Origin: Ganoderma boninense
Lineage: Eukaryota; Basidiomycota; Agaricomycetes; Polyporales; Polyporaceae
Direction: 5' to 3'
NCBI GenBank assembly: GCA_002900995.3
Contig: CM035304.1
Span: 6,340,134 to 6,404,133 of the forward strand
Length of the DNA: 64,000 nucleotides
The translations under genes and the position numbers were made by a program. The first letter of the stretch is position 1. Every line of letters begins with the position of its first letter. This document shows positions 46,646 to 59,016 of this stretch, piece by piece. The notes beneath the pieces were generated by a model that did no database searches, was not told where the DNA came from, and worked only from the letters and a program-made list of their open reading frames with translations.

Positions 46646-47698
46646 CTGTTGCTTGCGATACCGAGGAGGCATCTCTGGACCCTGCCACGTAGCAGGGTCA
46701 ACCGGCCCACCCTCGAGGCGCATGCCACCATCCACCGACTTGCGCGGATAGTACCTTGAACGCCGAGCCGACTGCGGCTGGTATGAAGTCGGCCCGTACG
46801 GTTCAGCAGCCGGCTGCATCCCCACTGCCTCCCGTCGCCTTCCATGGCCTGAGAACTGTGCTTCAGAAGCCGTACGGTGCTGTCATGAGGAAGCAGGTTA
46901 ACCTAGAAAGACGGAGGACGGAGGCGAGGCCCGCGATAAGAACGTACGGTTGGCCGGTGTGTGCGATACGATGGAGGAAGAGTTGACGATGTCGAGATGG
47001 ACACCCCGTCCACACTGCTGTGTACGGATGGCGCTGGGGCAGGAACGGCGACAGGACTGCGTGTGCGTGCGAAATAGCGTCGTTTGCATCCGATTCCGCG
47101 CCTCGGAGATACGATGGCTTTGGGTCGGCGAACGGGTCCTGATCGTTGTGAGGGAGAGAACTGACGTGACCAGTGACATGCTGGTTGAGTACGGCGGGCG
47201 CAGGGGGAGTCAGAGTTGTGGCGACGTCAGAGGTTGGCAGCATGTCGGGTTCTGAGATCGGGAGGCTGTAGGCGAGGGAATACCTGTGCTCGCTGCTTGG
47301 AGTCGGAGAAAGCGCTAGCGATCTGGTCCGGAAGGAGTCGCCGCTAGCGCTATCACGGGCCCGAGAAGAGTTGGGTACAGCAAGATGTTCGGGAGTGGTG
47401 GAAAGGGTAGGGATCCAGCGGTGCAGTTCGCGACGAGGAGCCTCGCTGGTGATCGATGTTGTGCTGGCAGACGCATTGGCTACAAGGAATGTCAGATATA
47501 TTGCCAAACAGTAGGTAATATAAGAAAGTGTGTGTGCTCACCAGAATCCCGCTCCTCCTTCCTTCGCTGCCTATCCTTCCGAACACAGTAGGTGACCAAG
47601 TAGTAAATAATCACCATTGTTAACACCACCGGACAGAGGACCAAGAACACGATCGCGGGGATGCTGTGATTCAGCGCGCCGGGCTGATCTAGGGCCAT
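46646..47698 (-). pseudogene. Membrane protein with PPxY tail, copy 2, frameshifted and fused at its 3' end
   Basis: Exons 47,542-47,698, 46,948-47,479 and 46,646-46,855 match copy 1, with the same 1-bp deletion in exon 2, so the lesion predates the tandem duplication. Exon 3 loses its K-L-stop end: after P-P-R-Y-R-K-Q-Q the frame continues as M-L-D-G-W-P-W into the hypothetical gene remnant. This gives an open frame of 254 codons across the junction (46,061-46,825). Confidence 0.7.
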
Positions 47699-48239
47699 CG
47701 CTTCGAGCCTGAACAAAAGGAGAATTGTGTATCGTTGTCAGGAGCTGAGGCAAGAGAAAGGCTGAAGTTGACGAGTGCCGTCTCGGAAGGTGACCGTGAT
47801 GGGACGCAGAGAAAGCCTCAACGCTGAGGGATGAGTGCCATTATGAGTGCAACGAAGCGGAGACCCCGAGTCCGTTGAGATCGATAGAAATGGAGTCCTG
47901 CAGGACATGAGAAAAGACTTTGTTCGCCGCCCGTTACGATCGCGGTGATATGTCAGGTGTCGCCGACGGTTTGCAGAGCCTTCCATAGCCGAGTGCGGTA
48001 ACTCATTGATTGGATACCTGAAGTTGATTGAGGTGTATATGGATCTACCCATATCCAGAGAGAGGTCAACCTCTTAGTGTAAGTACACGGCGGTTCCTGG
48101 TTCATGAAGACGTACCTGAACTCGTCTGGAACTTGACTGGGAGCAGGAGCGCAAAGCGACTGAGAGCCCGACAAATTCGAGGCCGCCGGTCCAAACTGAC
48201 TACGTAAGCTTATTCTTATTTCGCGCTCGCCCCATCACA

Positions 48240-51200
48240 CCTCGTCACCCCGGCCTCTCCTCGCTGAGTCTGTCCCCTCTCGATGCGCCATTCCCCGCCT
48301 GCCTGCTGTGCAACTTGAATACACGCTACTATTCCTTCATACATGCTCGTTTAATGCCTGCACCCATCAGTGTGTGCGCATACATGATCCCTGGCCACTC
48401 CCGTATGCCCGCTACTCCGACGACGCGCTGCCCCCCCCCTCCTCAGGCTCTCCGGGGTCTGCGTCCGAGACTTGGCCATCATCCAAGGCGGCCCCGCATG
48501 CACCCGCCCCAGCTCACCGTGCTTCCCTCCGTCGTGAGCTTCATGCGCTGGACCACGTCGACGTCCGAAGCTGGAATGGACGACAGATGAGCAGACGGAA
48601 CACCACGCTGGGCAATGGCCGCACTTACAGCGGGAGAACAGCCGGCGTCCTGCGCTCGCCCAGGTTGCGTTCGAGCACCATTCCGACGTCGGCAGGGCTG
48701 GTGCGACGAAAACGAGAACATCAGTGATCAGTGCTCAATACAGATGCACGCTGCCATGGGCTGGTCTGGTAGATTGAGAGGAGGAACAGCAAGTGAAGGG
48801 GCGAGGTGCAAGTTGGCTGCTCTCGCACAGCCGTGCCGCTTATATACCCGCCCCTCACCCTCGACTCCCATGCCACCGCGCGGCATGCGGACGGAGTCAA
48901 AGGCCGACGTATTCTGGATCCTCCCAGTCTCAGTGTCCGGGTCAGCAACGGCAGTAGTGTCGGACGACCGCCCGAACCGTCCCGTGTCTGCCGACGGCCG
49001 TTGCTGCCCCCATTCGCGTGCCTCCCGCATCGGTTCATGGTGCGCAGCGGCCGCACTATGCACATCGCCAGGCAACGGAACCGCCCACTGACGGCGACTG
49101 CCGCTAACTGCTCGCCTTCGCGCAGACTGCCACCGAGTCCGTGCATACATTGCACTCGACTTCCGACTGATGCAGATCTATGCCCGCTCGCAGCCCACTC
49201 CTCCTCGGCAGCGGGCTGCCCTGAGCCAAGGCCCAGGTACGAGGCACGAGTCCACATCCCGAGCGATGCTGTGGTCGCTTGCATGGCAGCGCATTAGCTG
49301 GCAGCACATGTGTGCACGGCCGGCACCGTGACACGGCCAGTGGGGCTCCTTCTGTGATGCGCAGACACTAAGCAATAGGTCTGCTTTCCGTCGTCAGACG
49401 TACGGAGCGGCTGCAACTCGAGCCAGAGGAGGCCGCTGCTGGCTGCATGCACCGGGTACCTGATGCGACGCAGCATGCTCGCGTCAACTACGCCGGTCTC
49501 TTGGATACTGCAGGGCGGGCTTGGATGGATCTTCTCCATCTCCAATGTACCACGACCCGCCCGTATTATTACTGCGTATCATGCCATGCATCTGACAGTC
49601 CCAGTCTCTCTTTCAGGCTCGTGTCAACGCAGCCAGTACAATGTCCAAATCTCCAGCCTGCATGCTCCGATAGCAGCAAGTTCGCTCCATGGATGCCCCA
49701 TCCTCCGCGCATGCGAAGGATGCCGCATACATTGTCGCTCCTCCGGGTGCATTTTGCAGACACTGCGAAAACGTACGGAAAGACAGAACCACTCACCATG
49801 TAACACGTACCACACCAGTCGGGCGAGTCAGGCCGAAAATCGGGTGTGAGCACGGGCCGGTGTGGTCCTAGATGGTGGACTGCCAAGAACTTCAGCCCGT
49901 CTGGGACAGCGCCGCTGGAGACCATCCGACACGGTTCACTGCCGGCGCATTTGGCGGTAATACGCGACCCTAGCGGGAGGGAGGAACCATCAGTCCGAGA
50001 TCCTCTCGCTGTCAACCTGGACGCCGCTTGGCCGCACAATCGTCTCCACGCTCCGATGGTTTAAGCCGCACAGACACACCGGGGCCGAAACCGCCATGTG
50101 CACGATGTTCAATTCATTCATGCGTCACGTCCCGTGTTTGTGCAGAAAAGGGATACAGACACATTCCGATGCACGACACCACAGGCCAAGAACGCAGACG
50201 CACTCACCTGAAGGCAAACAGTGCACGAGATATGCAGCCGACTGGGTCTCGGTCATCGCACACTGCAAGCCCGCCGGGTGATGGCCCTGGATGGTTGTGG
50301 TCTATGATCATCCGCGAGGCGAGGTGTAGCAGACACACCAAGGAGCGGCACGTACCTGTGAGGCCGAGCGGAGCGGTCCTGCTCAACAAAACTCATTCCG
50401 CGTCTCCATGGCTCGGCTCCGCAGGGAGTGTGGCCCGACGAGCCAGAGCGGGCTTTGCAGGACGCCAGGTGCCTATGCGCCGCGCGAGAGTCGCCCGACG
50501 AGCGGGGACCGGTGTGCGAGTGGCTATATGTGGCTGTTAGTCGAATGTGTGAGTTGGTAACCGCATATATGCGCATCCCGTCCGCGTCAGCTCACCTGAT
50601 GGACGCCTTGTCGAGCCAGGAACATTTTCCCGCCACCTCCTGCCGAGATATTGGCTGGCAACACGCACATCGGCGAGGACGGGAGACGGCGGCCTGGATG
50701 GGCGAGGGATATGTGCAGGGCGTGGGGGACATGGAAGGGGTTGTGGACAAGCTGCTCACGGCGAGCGCACGGGTGCGAGGGTCCGAGTTCGCCGAGGCGC
50801 CTCCCGATTGGAAGGATGGAGATTCACGCACACATAAGGTTCGCCTTTCGGAGAGTGGATCCGTCGCCGGCCCGGCCAAATCGCGGGCGAGCGGGGCCAG
50901 TGGCCGACGCGACCTGTCCATTCTGCTATTGAGCTCGAAGGTCGTGCAGCAGCGTGTGTCCCGGCCAGAATGCAGGCTGGTGCGTCTCTGGCACTTACGC
51001 CTCCCCTTCGCAAATGCGCTTGAAAAACCTGCACATGCAGCCATGTACGCACCTTTGTCGCTGTACTGGCCTGGTCCCAAAACGCAGGCACACAGCCTGC
51101 AGCGGCCGGGACTGTGCCCCATGCTCCGCGATCCGCGAGTTGATCTCCAGCCTCCAGAGTCCCTCGGCATCCGTAAAACCGACGGTGCTTACTGGCAATG

Positions 51201-52840
51201 CTCATTAGACAGTGACTGCACGAGGGCCCAGAGTAGACGGGAGACGGAGAAGTCCGAGGGTGCGGGGGACGTGGCTCTCACGTTCACGTAAGGTCAATTT
51301 GTGATAGGCAGATCGGACGAGGGCTTTTACTCGCAGTGGGCCCCGCCGCTTGCTATTGCAATGCAGCCGGTTGACCATGGCAATCGCGTGAGGGTGAGGA
51401 TGTCGCGGGCTGCCATGCCCGCACCCTGGTGGCTGTATGCTTTCCCATGTCGCAGCAGCGAGGCGTTCCACAATCCCCGTTCACCGTTCAGACTTACGCG
51501 CGCGGACCTCGACAACTGTGAATCGCACCAGCACAGGGACAGCCCTCAATGTCCGTCTTCCACCTGGACAGACATACTACGGATCGCCGGCATGCGACAC
51601 CTCGTCAGTCGCGCTCTAGATCCTCCTCGCGACCTTTCGTTCGCCTGCAGGCAGGTCAGCTTTCCCGTCTGACCATCACACGACGCCAACGTCAGTACCA
51701 ACCATATTCATTCGTCGGTCCCCGGGCCGCGCGTCATACCAGGCCCAAAGCAATGGCCCAGATCTGGCATCGCCCGTGGCAGAAAAGTTCGCGGTCGCGC
51801 AGCGTCGCACTGGGTGCTTAGCGGGAGTCGGGCCGGCAGCGGACCAATTGCGTACACCTACACAACAAATTCACAACTTGCTTTGCGAAGGCCCCGCGCC
51901 GTCAAGACAGATTCCAAGTGTACGCACCGAGATCTCAACTAGCTGCGAGGAGAGTAGTCTTTGTAAATAAGGAGCGGAGATATGCCATATGTACACGCAG
52001 TTGCAGGCATGGCAGTCGAATATGTACTATACATGGTGGAGCAGCACGACAGCGAGCAGAGACAGCAATGGAAGACGACGAGTTCACAGGTAACATGGGT
52101 TGCAGGCAGATCCGAGCGTCCTGGCAGGAGGGTGGGCGAGAGACAGAGACAGAGACAGAGACTACGGCAGAGCGGGCATTCCAGGCCGATAAACGACAGC
52201 AAGAGACGAGGCACAGGTATTGCAGTGACGGACAAGGGGGAGGGGAAGGCATGCGGGTGGTGTCGTCATGGCATCGACGCGGCGAGCGAGACGAGCTGAG
52301 AAGGCACCACTTACCTGTCTCCATGGCATGCGCCCAGCACTCTGTCCCCCTCCAGCAGGAAGAACCTCCGCCCCCGACCAGAGTAAGTCTAATGTGTGCT
52401 CGTGCGCGACGCTCCCGAAAAGATGAGATACCCGGCGTGGTCGCGACTCCACAAGCAGGCCAGCCACGTCGATGGACCGGGAGGACAGGGTGCGCACCAG
52501 CAAGCATGACAAGTCGAGAGCCAAGACAATAGGACGGAACCAGTGAGGGGCCCAGCACCAGGTGGATGGACCGCCGTTGCCGCCGCCGAGACTCGGAGAC
52601 GGCAGCAAGAGGAGCAGAGGCAAGAGACCAGCGAGCAGTGCCAAAGCGCGCGGTGCGCTCGGAGCTGCAAGCGCTGATGCTTCCACATTTGGCAGGCACG
52701 GGCGCTCCGCAGTCTCGCACTCCAACCACCACCATCCCCGTCGGCCCCCGCCACTCGCCTCTCGCCTCCTCGTAAATACGACGCTCAATATATGCGCATC
52801 AAATCGAATTATGCCTCATATCATAGACCATGTGTGCTAC
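48240..52840 (-). other. Unresolved intron-rich region in unit 2
   Basis: Same content as 41,300-45,900, with 1-bp differences in C-runs (48,190-48,440), near 50,285 and near 52,498. No product recognised. Confidence 0.3.
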
Positions 52841-52849
52841 GCCATCCGG

Positions 52850-53887
52850 CTACAGCTGCCGCCGCCGCTTTGCCCGGCGGCCGTGCTCACCCTCGTCCTC
52901 CAAATCGGATTCAATCTCCTCCACCTCGCTCTCGTCCTTGTCCGGCTCGACGTAACCGCCAAGACGGTCGCCAACAAGCAGTGGCAGCCGGTGCTCCGAC
53001 AGCCGTTTCATGGGCCTGCCTCTGGATGCGGGCGCAGTGCTCGGGCCAGAGCCGGCTGGCCGGTCGAGTACGAACGGCGAGGTGAGCACTCCGATCTTCC
53101 GCGCGCGCATCGGCTTGCCCTCCGGGTTGGAGACGGGACGGTGGCGCGCCTTGTTGGTGTCGCAGCGCTGGCGGCGCTCGTGCATCGTGTGCCCGATGGG
53201 AGCCGTAAGCATGGGCTCGAGGTTGTCGGGATCGAGGACGCGCTCGAGCGCCGGAGCAGGGAGACACCGCGGAGCAGCGGGAGGGGACGGCTGTTTACGC
53301 GAGAGGCGAGTGCGGCTGCCTTGTGGGGTGATGAGGTCGCGGAAGCGGTCGAGGGAGAATTTCAGCGGCTGGATGGTGCGTGGCAGGGGAGGCAGCTTCG
53401 CGGCGGCCAGGACGTGTGGCAGCACGCTCTCGGGGTCGTGCAGTGCCCGTCGCCACACATGTTCCGGTGCCGGGATGAACCTGAGTGTGCCGTTCCGCAA
53501 GAGATCGACGAGCAAGCGGAGTGGAGCGGCACCTCCTTTGATGTCGCTCAGGTTCATGAATGGGATGTACCACGGCCAGCCGTCGAGCATCATGCGGAGG
53601 CACCAGACGACGAGCCGTGCGTACTTCTCTTTTGAGTACGGCACCTGGATGTCCGATATTCCTGTGCTCTCGGCTGCATAGAAATGAGACCTGTGATGCA
53701 GCGCAGAACACGCGGACTCACCGAGCTGGCCGCTGAGCCCCCGTCTGAGTTCCGCACGGTAGCAGTCTCGGTCTGACTGGTAGACGTTGTGCTGCAAGTC
53801 GGCGTAGTTGGACGCCGTGAACGGGATGAATGGGAGTCTGGATACGGACATGGAGAACGACGTCGGGCACTGAGACGAGGGACACAC
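52850..53887 (-). CDS. Conserved hypothetical protein, 345 aa, single exon
   Basis: One uninterrupted frame from the ATG at 53,887 (or the second ATG at 53,851, M-S-V-S-R-L-P-F-I-P). The N-terminal half has recognisable protein-like order: A-S-N-Y-A-D-L-Q-H-N-V-Y, L-G-E-S-A-C-S-A-L-H-H-R, Y-S-K-E-K-Y-A-R-L-V, then D-G-W-P-W-Y-I-P-F-M-N-L-S-D-I. The C-terminal half is Arg/Pro-rich, then acidic (D-K-D-E-S-E-V-E-E-I-E), ending R-R-A-K-R-R-R-Q-L, a possible nuclear localisation signal. No signal peptide or helix is seen. I do not recognise the family. The partial copy at 45,903-46,645 shows this gene was cut by the tandem duplication. Confidence 0.6.
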   Translation of the reverse strand: MCPSSQCPTSFSMSVSRLPFIPFTASNYADLQHNVYQSDRDCYRAELRRGLSGQLGESACSALHHRSHFYAAESTGISDIQVPYSKEKYARLVVWCLRMMLDGWPWYIPFMNLSDIKGGAAPLRLLVDLLRNGTLRFIPAPEHVWRRALHDPESVLPHVLAAAKLPPLPRTIQPLKFSLDRFRDLITPQGSRTRLSRKQPSPPAAPRCLPAPALERVLDPDNLEPMLTAPIGHTMHERRQRCDTNKARHRPVSNPEGKPMRARKIGVLTSPFVLDRPAGSGPSTAPASRGRPMKRLSEHRLPLLVGDRLGGYVEPDKDESEVEEIESDLEDEGEHGRRAKRRRQL

Positions 53888-54720
53888 ATGTCGATATTTA
53901 TAAATACCGTCTCATGTTTTGCCTGCAGATTGGATCCGGTCGGTGAGTTGGAGCGTAGACGACGGGCTTGCCCGAGCAGTCGGCTGCCCGCATTTTCTTA
54001 GTTGCCTAATGGGTGCTGGCCGAACACCCCCGCCTTGCGCCTGGCTACGAACCGTGCGGTTCGTCGGCGATCGCATCCCACTCGGTGTTCTGTGCTTCTT
54101 GCATGCGGGCCTGCGTCGCTGATGCTCTTGACCTCTGTGCTGATTCCAGCACCAGGACAGGGCGACAAGGCGACCAATGTCTGCGCAAATCTGAGTCCCT
54201 ACCCACCGCACGAAGGCTCATAATAGCACAACCCAGACCGTCTCACTTCAATAGTTGTATTTGCCTCATATGTCTCGGCTGCCAGGCCCTCATCCCACCT
54301 TGGCCGGCCCTCCGCTAAGAGGACATATCTTCCCACCAAATTTTCGCGGTCGTCATGTCTATCGGGTGCGCTCCGTGTCGGTTGTGGTTAGCGGACCAGG
54401 GCATGAGGCTGCTATTGCCGGTCGGGATAAACCGGTACGTCTGCACTTGGATCGTGTACGTGGCAAATTCAGCTAAACCAGGTCTTCCACCGGCACAGCC
54501 GGGTATTGGCGTTGAAAGGTCAGGTGCCAAGTAGCGGTGCAACTATGTGTCCCGTCGCCCATATCGAGTATGAAATTGTAACAGGTCAGTCGTTGCATTG
54601 CTCTGAAGTGTCGGATGTGCCTCACTGGAACGAATGCCAGGCATGCAGCCAACAGCGTGCATGTCATCCTGCGACATGTCGCCTTCACATCCGAGGGACA
54701 ACGCCGTGGATGCCCCGCTT

Positions 54721-54842
54721 GCGAGGCGGCAACGTCGACACTAGTGCTGACCTGCGACGCTGCGACAGTCCTCCTGGTACTGGTAAGACGTTGCTGGCCC
54801 GGCCGCCGTTGGATTTTAGCATGCCAATCTTTCGGCCGGCAC
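54721..54842 (+). repeat. Diverged direct repeat, copy 1, encoding a Walker-A-like decapeptide
   Basis: About 120 bp, roughly 75% identical by eye to 55,623-55,742. In one plus frame it reads S-P-P-G-T-G-K-T-L-L-A-R, the P-loop of AAA ATPases. The flanking codons do not match that family. Confidence 0.6.
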
Positions 54843-55622
54843 GTCCTCCAGGCACTCCATTTGCGGAGCAGACATGGGAAAGGAAGGAAGCTTCCGCTTG
54901 AAGCTTGAATATCCGAGCCGCAAATATGTGCCGATATATACGATGTGAAGGCGACATATTGGACTCGCCGTGCGTATGTCACCCGTATTGCAATTCGTCC
55001 CCATGGCCGCTAAACCGCGCGCCAGTGTGTGCCTCTTTCTCTCAGTTGAATGCGCTGGGTCCTCGCAGTCCGCGGCACTGCTCGACATCCATGCAGCTCA
55101 CGGCGGCTCGGGGGAGACAGCGTGTCAGGGTCCACACTGATGAAGACGATGGCTCACGTCAGAGTGTGCTCGCGCAGATGCGAGGCCTGGGCACACGTTC
55201 AGTCCACAAACCCAAGGACGTATGCGCGGTGTTCGAGCTCTGGCTTGATTCGGCTTACTCAGGTTGTGTCTGGTTCTAGGTCTCGGACGCACCTTGCAGT
55301 CCTGCCCCGCCAAGAATATTTGGATACATGGCCTCACGATGGAGGAATAGCACACGATCTTGAGATGTGAGTGCTCCCGGACGGTGCGTGCAATGCCATC
55401 TATATTTCGAGGAGGCTCGCTAATCAAGCCAGCTGTTCTTCGCTCAGTATTTCCTGGATTCGAGTGCACTGACGCGGGCCGTCGCCTCGCTCCACATAGA
55501 AGGCAAGAGACTCCTTATCCCTGAAGCGCTGGAGGTGCCTGACGACAATGGGTGGCAGACGTCGCACAGAGCACGTACTTCATTCTGCCGGACATCGCTT
55601 ACCATCGGAGTGAGTGCTGCTC

Positions 55623-55742
55623 GCGAGGCAGCGACGTTGACGCTACTGACCCGCAGCCCTTCAACAGGCCTCCTGGTACTGGCAAGGCGTTGCGATGCCG
55701 GCCGCTGTGCGATTTGAATGTGCCAATGTTTCGGCCAACGCC
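55623..55742 (+). repeat. Diverged direct repeat, copy 2
   Basis: Counterpart of 54,721-54,842. Here the plus frame reads R-P-P-G-T-G-K-A-L-R-C-R, so the P-loop Thr and the following residues have changed. Confidence 0.6.
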
Positions 55743-58680
55743 CAGATGCGGATAGAGCTTCGACTTACCTTGCCGATGACTACGCACGGACCGCAGGTCG
55801 CGGCATATCGGCCACGGGCACGGAGAAAAACATCCGGCATGCATGTAACCAGGGTTTTCGTTTGTCTACGCGACCACAGACAGGCTGGTCATTTTCTGTA
55901 AGTAACGCGGAATGCAGCATCGCGTGGGTAGGACTGACCAGTTTTTCCGTCGGGTGCAGCCAAAATTGTGGCCGCATCAGTTCAAGGCACACACCGCCCC
56001 CTGGCTGAAGCATCATGGACGGGTTCCATCGTACGTAAGTAAGGCTACCCGTCAGCTGTCTGGAGGGTCCGATGGTTCCCTTGAGCATCAGTCGGCGTCA
56101 TAGAGATTTCGCGAATATGACGGGGGCCGTCATTGTCTCCTGCAGCCAAGCGACGGGCCGCAGTCAACCTACCTAGCCCTATTGGCGCCCTCGGCCCCTC
56201 GCAACGTTTTGATAGCCTTTTTTCTTGGCCTGCGCAGAATCTGGATCTCACAAGCATCCTGTCCGCCGTCCCATCGGAGTGCCCCGCTCTCCGCGACCCT
56301 CGGCCTCTGCTTCCCCCGGCTGAATCTTTCAACGAATCGTGCCTCGGGAAGCGTGCCTCGTGTCTCACGGTGCAACTGTGGGCTGCACTCCGATCCTCGT
56401 CGCGTTGTCGTTGTTGATAGATATGTTTCAAGGTACCCGACACCGGCCAGATTCACGTCAGGGCGCCCGGCCGACTGCAAGCCCCGGGCTGGTGGAAGCG
56501 ATCACCCGCAACGCCTGGAAGAACAGCAGTCAGACGTGTGACTAGCGAGTGGATATTTGTGCATCCTCGCGGCACAGCACGCCCCCTTACACTCCGCTCC
56601 CCCAACGAGTCCGTGCCATGTTCCCTTCTCGGCTTCGTCTCCTCACGAATGCATCCCGCCGGTCCCGACTCCCCCGCTCCGAGCGAAGCCTCGCTTTTGA
56701 TGTCCTATCCACTCTTCCATGTCTTTCCTTGTAGCTGGTCTGTTTACGGCGTGCGGGACTGCATCGCGATCGCCCTCAGAAGACCAATCGTCTCATCATG
56801 TGAGTGCCATTTTGCTGCAGTTGCGTCTGTGGTCATCCTTGTGCTGCGATACAGCTTCTGACCCATCCATTGTTCGCTCTACAAGGCTGCTCCTGTGGAC
56901 ATACAGCCGTCGCTTCGACACCACCACTACAACTTGGAGGCGGCGCACCACCCAAGAAATCTCCCAACCGTCTGGGGGATCCATACCTGGCCGTCACTCA
57001 TGGAGGGAGGTGCGTGCTCGCTGAGGATTCTGTTTGCGACTGCTCACGACTCTGATTCAGTACTTCGTCTCCATTCGATCCCCAAGCGGTTTCGCGATTC
57101 GGTGGCGCAATGGTGTTTCTTGCAGGGGACGCAAAACTGGGTGGGCTGTCCAGCAGGGTTCGTGCATCTGTACACGCACGGTGTTCTTGGTGCGTTGCTT
57201 CGATTTTGCTGTTGTCTCCTGCGATGCTGATTATCGTGACCATTTAGCTGCTTCGTTGCCACGCGTCAACTGCACGCGCTCCTGTACTCTTTCGACGGGC
57301 TTGCGGCGAGCGCGGGGCGCCCGGCACACGATCCATCTTCAAGCGGACAGTCCGGCAGAGCAGAGCAGAGCAGGAATGTACGTTATTCGCATTTCATTTT
57401 GACGTGTTGCGAACACTTCTCCGCCCGCACCAATGACAGGCTGGCTCCTCGGCGCGCGCGCTGCAGCAGCCCGTCTTGGTATGAAGCTCGGAGGGAGTGC
57501 GCTCGGTCAGCAGAGCCGAAATGCATGTCATACATGGCGTCGAGGGTGAGTGAATGGCGGATGTGGACGTCTTTCGTGGGGGGTCTTCTCTCGGTGCGCT
57601 ACCCTTTTCCATGTCTGACTTGTTGTCAACCTGACATACCCTTGCTCCCGTACCACACCCCTTGCCACCTGCTCCAATTGCGTGCTTTCGAAGGCTACGC
57701 GCGGCTGGCGACGGAGCACCCGGCTCGAAAACCGTCATTGAAGCACTGAGGAAGCGTTTTTGAGCCGACCTTCAGGCAAGTCTGCCGGTGAGCGCGACGG
57801 AGCGCCCGGCAGAGGAGCTCACTTCAAGCGGACCACCCGGCACATCCAAGCTGGGCTCGAGGTACGTTTGTACGTATTTATAAGGCTCGCTTTCGCGGGA
57901 GCGACAGTCTGGCTAGAGCGTCGACCTGCGGCAGCTCGTCTCAAGAGACAAGCTCATCGCCTGTTTCGGCCTGCTACCCGGGATCGAACAAAGCGCGAGC
58001 AACCAGGCTCGCGATCGTGTTCGGAGAGGACGGAGTTGATGCGAGCGCATACCGGTAGGTGTGACATTGTCTGAACATATCGACCGAACACTGACTGGTC
58101 GTCCCCGCATTTCGTGGCACTCGTCGGGGTAGGCCTCGGATGGACGCCTGTACTGGTGTTCGCGCTGGAGTCTGCGCGCACAGATAGAAGGTCCATGTGA
58201 CTGCGAACGCGACTTGCTTGCAATCTGCAGTTCTATGTGCATCTCGAGCTTCTGGTCGCATTGATCTCGCTCAGGCGACACTTCATTCAAGGGCTCGGAC
58301 GTGCATCGCAGCCCCGCCGCCCTTCGGAGAATCTTAGGATGCATAGCCTCGGTGTGGCGGAACGCGAAAGGCTCGTGCTGTCGCGGGAGGTCTGTCCAAC
58401 TCCATCTACAAGCATTGAATGTTCGCTGATCAAACTGCCCTTTATTCGCTCAGTCTTCCCCCGGATCACAGTGTGCGTTGGTACGTCGTACCTCTCAGAT
58501 GTATGCAGAACGCAGTCGTAGCAGTGTCGCCGTCGTTTGAGTGTCAATAAATATATTTCATCCCAGCCCCGGATAGCACTGGTGTAGTTCAACACTATGA
58601 TGCCCTGCTCGTGTCAATACCATCCAACTCTCCACTACCATCCAATACCCTGCTCCCCGCTACCATCCTCATACTATTCT

Positions 58681-58755
58681 CCTCAATACCCTACACCTCA
58701 ATACCCTACACCTCAACACCCTACACCTCAACACCCTACACCTCAACACCCTACT
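58681..58755. repeat. 15-bp minisatellite, five units
   Basis: Five tandem units of CCTCAA(T/C)ACCCTACA, the last ending T, preceded by a C/A/T-rich low-complexity run from about 58,605. It lies about 230 bp left of the border of the dispersed duplication. Confidence 0.9.
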
Positions 58756-59016
58756 CGAGTCCGTGTTTGCTTCCCTGGCTGAAACCGTCGCTTCGCCCGT
58801 CCCTGGCACAAACACCGGCTCCGCGCATCACATCTGGGCCCGCGCAACGCGAACCGCAAAGGCTACGGAAGGACGACGGTGTCCGGGCAACCAGAGCCGT
58901 CGCCTTCATCTGGGTCTCCGCCCTCTCTCTCGGGCTCGCAGTGCGACGGGTCGCCGGCGTGGAGGAGGGAGGACTGCGCAGCTTGACAGTCAGTCTCAGT
59001 GTGAAGAACAAGATTT

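Larger units (their letters stand above)
46646..53590. repeat. Tandem duplication, unit 2 (6,945 bp)
   Basis: Direct repeat of 39,696-46,645. Unit 2 agrees with the distal 61-63 kb copy at two sites (GATACG, TTGACG) where unit 1 differs, so unit 1 carries the derived bases there. Confidence 0.92.
53890..58600. other. Gene-poor spacer between the two duplications
   Basis: Only short open frames. A diverged direct repeat at 54,721-54,842 and 55,623-55,742 is listed separately. No supportable gene; plus-strand fragments with donor-like sites occur at 56.5-57.6 kb without a recognisable domain. Confidence 0.5.

Noticed and set aside
45615..46751. Plus-strand 378-codon frame (and the 357-codon one at 52,562)
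   Set aside because: Antisense to the conserved hypothetical gene, whose minus-strand peptide has ordered composition and is complete at 52,850-53,887.
58681..58755. Possible telomere-like repeat because units contain CCCTA
   Set aside because: The unit is 15 bp (CCTCAAYACCCTACA), not TTAGGG-type, and it is internal to the sequence.
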